Positions 60,067 to 64,000 of a DNA stretch of 64,000 nt are shown here, piece by piece. The notes under the pieces were generated by a model that ran no database searches, was not told the origin of the DNA, and saw nothing but the letters and a program-made list of their open reading frames with translations. The stretch covers positions 31,721,870 to 31,785,869 of the forward strand of contig CM055109.1 of NCBI GenBank assembly GCA_029204225.1. Direction: 5' to 3'. The stretch's first letter is position 1. Every line of letters starts with the position of its first letter. The stretch comes from Diphasiastrum complanatum. Its lineage: Eukaryota; Streptophyta; Lycopodiopsida; Lycopodiales; Lycopodiaceae. The position numbers and the translations under genes are program-made.

Positions 60067-60716
60067 AAATTGTCAACATTTCCTAGCTAGTTTGAGGCCT
60101 AAATTGGCTAAAATTGTAAATAGTTTTGGTTCTGGAGTTTCACACGTGTGAACCAGGCCACAATGTTTTTATTTACTGTATTTTTTCAGTATGATGAAGT
60201 GTCAAACTTCATACCCTTCAAAATGAGACCATTTTGATGTATTTTGGTCATATAAGCCATTTTTAGCTATTTTTCCTATATAGGGAATATCTAGGGTCAA
60301 GTACCTTCTAGAGAGAGGAGAGAGAGTCATCTTCCTCATCCATAAATAGTAGGGAAGTCGTGGAGAACAGGTTGGAGAAACCTTTTGTATGCTTCATTGA
60401 GATCAATAGATCATTGTCATTGTTTCTTCCTCCATTGAGAGCATTGTTGTGTGTATTGTCTTCAAGCTATTGTGTATGATCTTAGGTGCTTTCCAAAAGT
60501 GGTAGGCTGATGTATTATGGACTGTATAATGCTATTTTGGGCCACACTTGATGTTTATGGAAGTTTCCATTTGTGATAAATGCTTTTTGATCAAGTTCTT
60601 TGCATTCTAGGTAGCATAGAATGTGTTGCCAATTCCTAGCTTATGTAGTTTGGAGTGCAAGCATTCAAGCCAATGATCTTGGAGTTTAGATCCACTTAGG
60701 ATCTGTATTTTTCACA
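60062..60716 (+). repeat. 3' LTR of the young copia
   Basis: 655 bp, same ends as the 5' LTR. Visible differences are two transitions: the 5' LTR reads GAAACCCTTTG and GGGCCGCAC where this copy reads GAAACCTTTTG and GGGCCACAC. The same G-box palindrome is at 60139-60152. Confidence 0.96.
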
Positions 60717-60721
60717 TATAC

Positions 60722-60802
60722 TTTGTTTTCTTGGCCTTGAAGGATGTAACCTTCAGGTTGATAGATGTAAATATCTTCTTGTATGTATCCATTCAAAAAG
60801 GC
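60722..60802 (-). pseudogene. Inverted RT block of the old copia, remainder
   Basis: The minus strand reads AFLNGYIQEDIYIYQPEGYI and on to E-N-K-V-Y, which joins across the TATAC target site to V-Y-K-L-Q-K-T-L at 54285. So the young copia split this RT. At 60802/60803 the orientation changes back to plus. Confidence 0.87.
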
Positions 60803-61261
60803 TCATGGAACAGTCGAAAGCATAAATGCATTTCTTTGTCCTCCACATAATCAAAATATGTCGCAGCTACCTCTGTAGTGAAGGAAATCATCTGGCTTAG
60901 AAATTGCTTCAAGATCTTATGATCATTCAAATCAGTCCAACTCTATTGCAACAGTCATAGCTGCATTGCTCTATCTCTGAACCCACAAACTCACTCTAGA
61001 ACTAAACATATTGAAGTTCAATTTCATTTTCTTAAAGAGAAAGTTCAGAATAAAGATGTCCAACTAAGTTACTGTCCTACTGCCAGTATGTTGGCTGATA
61101 TCTTGAATAAGCCTCTGTCAAGGCCACCTATTGACCCAATAACAGGAGATAGGCCAATGGAAGTAAGAGAACCTAATGAGACACATGTACAGAAAAGCAT
61201 GTTACATTATGTAACTTGCTCAATTTTATTCTGGATCCTAGGAGTGAAGCTTAAGGGGGGG
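60803..61261 (+). mobile_element. Old copia element, right part: RNase H end and polypurine tract
   Basis: Plus strand: SWNSRKHKCISLSST, stop, SKYVAATSVVKEIIWLRN, then (in part frame-shifted) NPQTHSRTKHIEVQFHFLKE, ASMLADILNKPLSR. The SW fits right after LAGGPI at 53609 once the block between is re-inverted. The tail ends CTTAAGGGGGGG at 61250-61261, the polypurine tract, next to an LTR. Confidence 0.8.
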
Positions 61262-62263
61262 TGTTGGAATCAAGCACCACTCCAACTCACCGGAGTTTGA
61301 CTCATTTGTATTCGCGTCATCAAAACACGAATCGTTGGAGTTCGTCTCATTTCCTGAGCACTAGTACATTATGTAAATACACACACACACACACACACTC
61401 TCTCTCTATGACAACATTGCAGTCTTACCTACTAAAGTTGAATATCTGTGCAACCAATCAACTGGTGCAGAATTGGGATTGATGACGAACACTTCGAGTT
61501 CAAGATCCTCAACTACATCCTCTTAGTTCTCATATGAACTCAAAGTCTTCGATTCGAGATCCACATCATCCATACTGCCCTGTCAAGATGCAGACCATGT
61601 CACAGTTCATTTTAACATTTTTCCAGTAACTGCAATGTTTCACGCTCATTGCCTATGCAGTCATTATAACTGCTCCATGTACATGTATACATAACGGCAA
61701 CTCACGTAAATTATGATGAGTAGATGATGAGTCAATATGTAATGTATGCATGCAAGTGGAAAAAAGTATAACAGAGTTCTTGCGTGAACTCAATTGTGTC
61801 TTCATTATCTGATTCCATAGGATCAGAGATCTTAGAGAGAATGAAAGTCATTCAGAAGATAGAGATAGTTATTTAATCTATAACTAGCAAAGTAAGATCA
61901 CTACACACAGTGCACCAATATTGTGAACCATTCTTGGGCACATGATTGTGATCCGATCATTGTACTCACAACTACTTAATTCAGATTCTTTATTATTCTT
62001 ATGTGTATTGCACTACGAATGCTTTCTAATAGTTTTCTTTCTCTATGACACTCACTCAATTCGGAATGTCTAATCTCGAAGGAAGCATGGCTGTCTTAGA
62101 TGCCTAACTGTTCGCTCCTTCATGGTTGTCTTTGACACCTACAAGACATCCTCCATTCGATGTAAGTTAATGCTTATGTTGTAGTTTTGGTAAAGATCTT
62201 GAAATGTTCTCTATGTTGGAGTTGTGTCTCTTCTTCCGCAATATATTCGAGAGTACCCCAACA
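61262..62263 (+). repeat. Copia LTR serving two neighbours
   Basis: Starts TGTTGGAATC after a polypurine tract and ends CCCCAACA before a primer-like CATTGTATCAGAAGC. The ends pair as TGTTGG...CCAACA, length about 1002 bp. It contains (AC)n(TC)n at about 61379-61408. Its left side fits a 3' LTR of the old copia, its right side a 5' LTR of the copia that follows. Confidence 0.65.
61379..61408. repeat. (AC)n(TC)n microsatellite in LTR
   Basis: About 11 AC units, then about 4 TC units. Confidence 0.9.
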
Positions 62264-62437
62264 CACATTGTATCAGAAGCAATTTTATGTCAGAGCTATT
62301 TGCATAGCTCGATAAGCTTCCCATAGAAATTGCTTCTATCACCTGATAGAATAATTGTTTTCTTGTTCTGTAAATAACAGTAGATTTTCATCCTTAAGTC
62401 ACTGATAATTATTACTATCACCTACACTAACTTTCAC

Positions 62438-62593
62438 ATGGATTTCCAAAGCAAAGCCGGTCCCACCGTGGAAAATCTTGATGGATCCAACTACCATCTG
62501 TGGAAATTTAAGATGAAAACTACGCTAATGGCTAAGGAGTTGTATGAGAGTGCAAAGGCGAGACCCGAAGCAGACGACGCTGCAACCTTCTAA
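62438..62593 (+). pseudogene. Copia gag, truncated by stop
   Basis: 51 codons from ATG to TAA. The start follows the LTR by about 175 bp, as usual for this type, and N-L-D-G-S-N-Y-x-x-W-K-F-K-M is the standard gag start. The reading goes on past the stop in the same frame (W-K-L-K-D-G-K-A, T-L-Y-D-M-W) to about 62880. Confidence 0.7.
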
Positions 62594-63363
62594 TGGAAGC
62601 TAAAGGATGGCAAAGCTTTTGCTATGATCATCCTCAATATCTCAAACACACAAATAGGCCATGTGTCTGAAGCTCGGACCTCGAGAGAAGTCCGGGACAT
62701 CTCGAGCACATTGTATGATATGTGGGACGTAGCTTCCAAGCTACACCTTCTAAGGATATTCTTCTCCCTTAAGATGACGAACAATGATTCACAGTAGAAT
62801 CACGTTAACCTGTTCAAAAACCCGCTTCAACAATTGGCCGATGTCGGATCAATCATAGACGATCAAGATGTAGTAATGACATGCTTTCAAGCTTTCCAAG
62901 CTCATACAACAACTCGGTGATAATCATCATGACACACCCAGAGTTGACTCTATCACGAGTCATCATGATGTTGTTGCATGAAGACACCAGAAGGGAAAAA
63001 CCCTCAAGTTTCTCAACAATCAACTCTCACACCTTATACACCAACAAAAGCTCAAGTACGCAGAAGAAGAATGGCTCGAAATAACCGGAATCGAATCAAA
63101 AGCCGACACAACATCAAGAGAAGTTGAATCTGCCGACAAAGAAGAAAATGTTCTACAAATACTACAAATGAACCAACCACGAGATCCAAGATTGTCGCAT
63201 TCTACAAGCCAAGAACAACAAAGGCAATCGAATCAGATGGCAAATGCAGTTGCAGAAGCACCTCAGTCCAATCAAGAAGCAGATCATGATGCATTCATGA
63301 CAAACCATCAAGAAGCATCTGACGACAGCTCCTAGTTTTATTTATTCTGGAGCCACTTAGCAT

Positions 63364-63774
63364 ATGACCATCCATATCGGTTGTTTTGAATCATATATGC
63401 CTTACAATACTATGTTCATCCGGGTGACAATAGTACAAAGATGTGAAGGTACAGTAGGATTAATCTTTGCAAACGATCAATCCAAACTACTTTCAAGTGT
63501 CATTCACGTACCAAATCTTTCTACAAATCTGCTCTCTATAAGTAGAATTACAAATATAGGACACAAAGTAGAATTCAAATCAGATCAACGTAAAGTAGTC
63601 GATAGGATAGGTAAGATCCTAGCACTCAGAAAGAGGCATGGATACTTATACAAATTAAGTTTATCCGCCTCTAGTCAGACTCTCAATACTTCTATTCAAA
63701 TCAATAAGAGTTTACTTTGGCATTATAGACTTGGTCATTTGAGTCATGCTTCTGTATCGCACATGTCCAAGTAG
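63364..63774 (+). pseudogene. Copia protease to integrase-zinc fragment
   Basis: 136 open codons after the damaged protease site. Includes VIHVPNLSTNLLSISRI (end of protease domain) and K-R-H-G-Y-L-Y-K-L, then LLWHYRLGHLSHASVSHMSK. The cysteine pair of the zinc motif lies past a stop (HVC, stop, DCIVGK). Confidence 0.72.
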
Positions 63775-64000
63775 TCTATTGTACTTGATCTCGACTATCC
63801 AGATAGGAAAGTCAAATTACATGTCTGTTAAGACTGTATAGTCGGTAAGGAGGATAGGAAACCTTTTAGATCAAGCCACTAGCATGTTGCTAGAGAACTA
63901 TTAAATATTGTGCATACAAATATATGTGGCCCAATGCAGAATCCTTCATTGAAGGATGCAAAGTATTTTATTACTTTTATTGATGAATTTTCCAAACAAA

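Larger units (their letters stand above)
54281..60721 (+). mobile_element. Young, nearly intact Ty1/copia retrotransposon
   Basis: The element spans 54286-60716 (6431 bp) and is flanked by the perfect 5-bp duplication TATAC (54281-54285 and 60717-60721). It has two 655-bp LTRs with TG...CA ends, a primer site TGGTATCAGAGC right after the 5' LTR, a 1.17-kb leader, one uninterrupted 1317-codon gag-pol, and a purine tract (GAAGAGGGAG) before the 3' LTR. I count two differences between the LTRs, so insertion was recent. It lies inside the inverted RT of an older copia. It looks competent apart from one RNase H residue. Confidence 0.96.
62264..64000 (+). mobile_element. Decayed copia element, gag to integrase start (runs off window)
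   Basis: A primer-like GTATCAGAAGC follows the LTR. Gag starts at 62438 (MDFQSKAGPTVENLDGSNYH, then LWKFKMKTTL). It has stops at 62591 and near 62800. The zinc knuckle near 63150 is damaged (Y-K-Y-Y-K-stop-T-N-H-E). The protease active site reads Y-S-G-A-T where D-S-G-A-T is expected, followed by a stop. The integrase zinc region LLWHYRLGHLSHAS and IVHTNICGPMQNPS are readable; the catalytic Asp of H-S-D is Asn here (H-T-N). The window ends at YFITFIDEFSK. Dead copy; differs clearly from the old copia on its left. Confidence 0.8.

Overview
The window looks like nuclear DNA of a land plant with a large, repeat-rich genome. The evidence is Ty1/copia and Ty3/gypsy LTR retrotransposons of plant type (initiator-Met-type and GGCGCC-type primer-binding sites, chromodomain integrases), non-autonomous hAT-type elements with 8-bp target duplications, long CT/GT microsatellites, and one split protein-coding gene with two introns over 10 kb. 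I cannot fix the lineage. I found no tRNA, rRNA, CRISPR array or organelle insert.

Host gene: on the minus strand, exons between 37.0 and 9.9 kb assemble into a homologue of the animal Lines/LINS1 protein. Eight exons are supported by splice sites and matching phases: 37035-36794, 36700-36656, 25867-25781, 25608-24931, 23363-22833, 12237-12089, 11991-11721 and 9956-9875 (stop). The first exon and probably one middle exon were not found, and the most 5' exon carries an in-frame TAG, so its integrity is uncertain. The two large introns (about 10.8 and 10.6 kb) hold transposon remains.

Layout. 0.7-3.2 kb: decayed minus-strand copia. 4.2-5.8 kb: gypsy-type LTR, GGCGCC primer site and a degenerate ACTCGCC repeat field. 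13.4-16.5 kb: hAT-like coding remnant, then two LINE-like 3' ends, each ending in a CT microsatellite. 27.9-28.3 kb: small hAT-type element with target duplication. 28.6-32.3 kb: hAT-like coding DNA broken by a 5'-truncated chromovirus. 34.3-35.9 kb: decayed gypsy. 38.1-38.8 kb: second hAT-type element. 39.1-42.5 kb: copia RT fragment, then a chromovirus pol with its 3' LTR. 42.8-52.2 kb: minus-strand GGCGCC-primed gypsy with repeat-filled leader, preceded by an unassigned coding remnant. 52.25-61.26 kb: an old copia whose RT/RNase H block is inverted. 54.286-60.716 kb: a nearly intact young copia inserted in that inverted block. 61.26-64 kb: an LTR followed by another decayed copia running off the window.

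The region is best read as layered transposon insertion in and beside a long-intron gene. The youngest event is the 6.4-kb copia (LTRs differing at two sites I could see, perfect TATAC duplication). Its only obvious flaw is a His where copia RNase H normally has a catalytic Asp. I saw no new multi-gene system. The best leads are the inversion-plus-insertion history at 52-61 kb, the hAT-type element family, the microsatellite-tailed LINE ends, and the gene's stop codon and missing exon.
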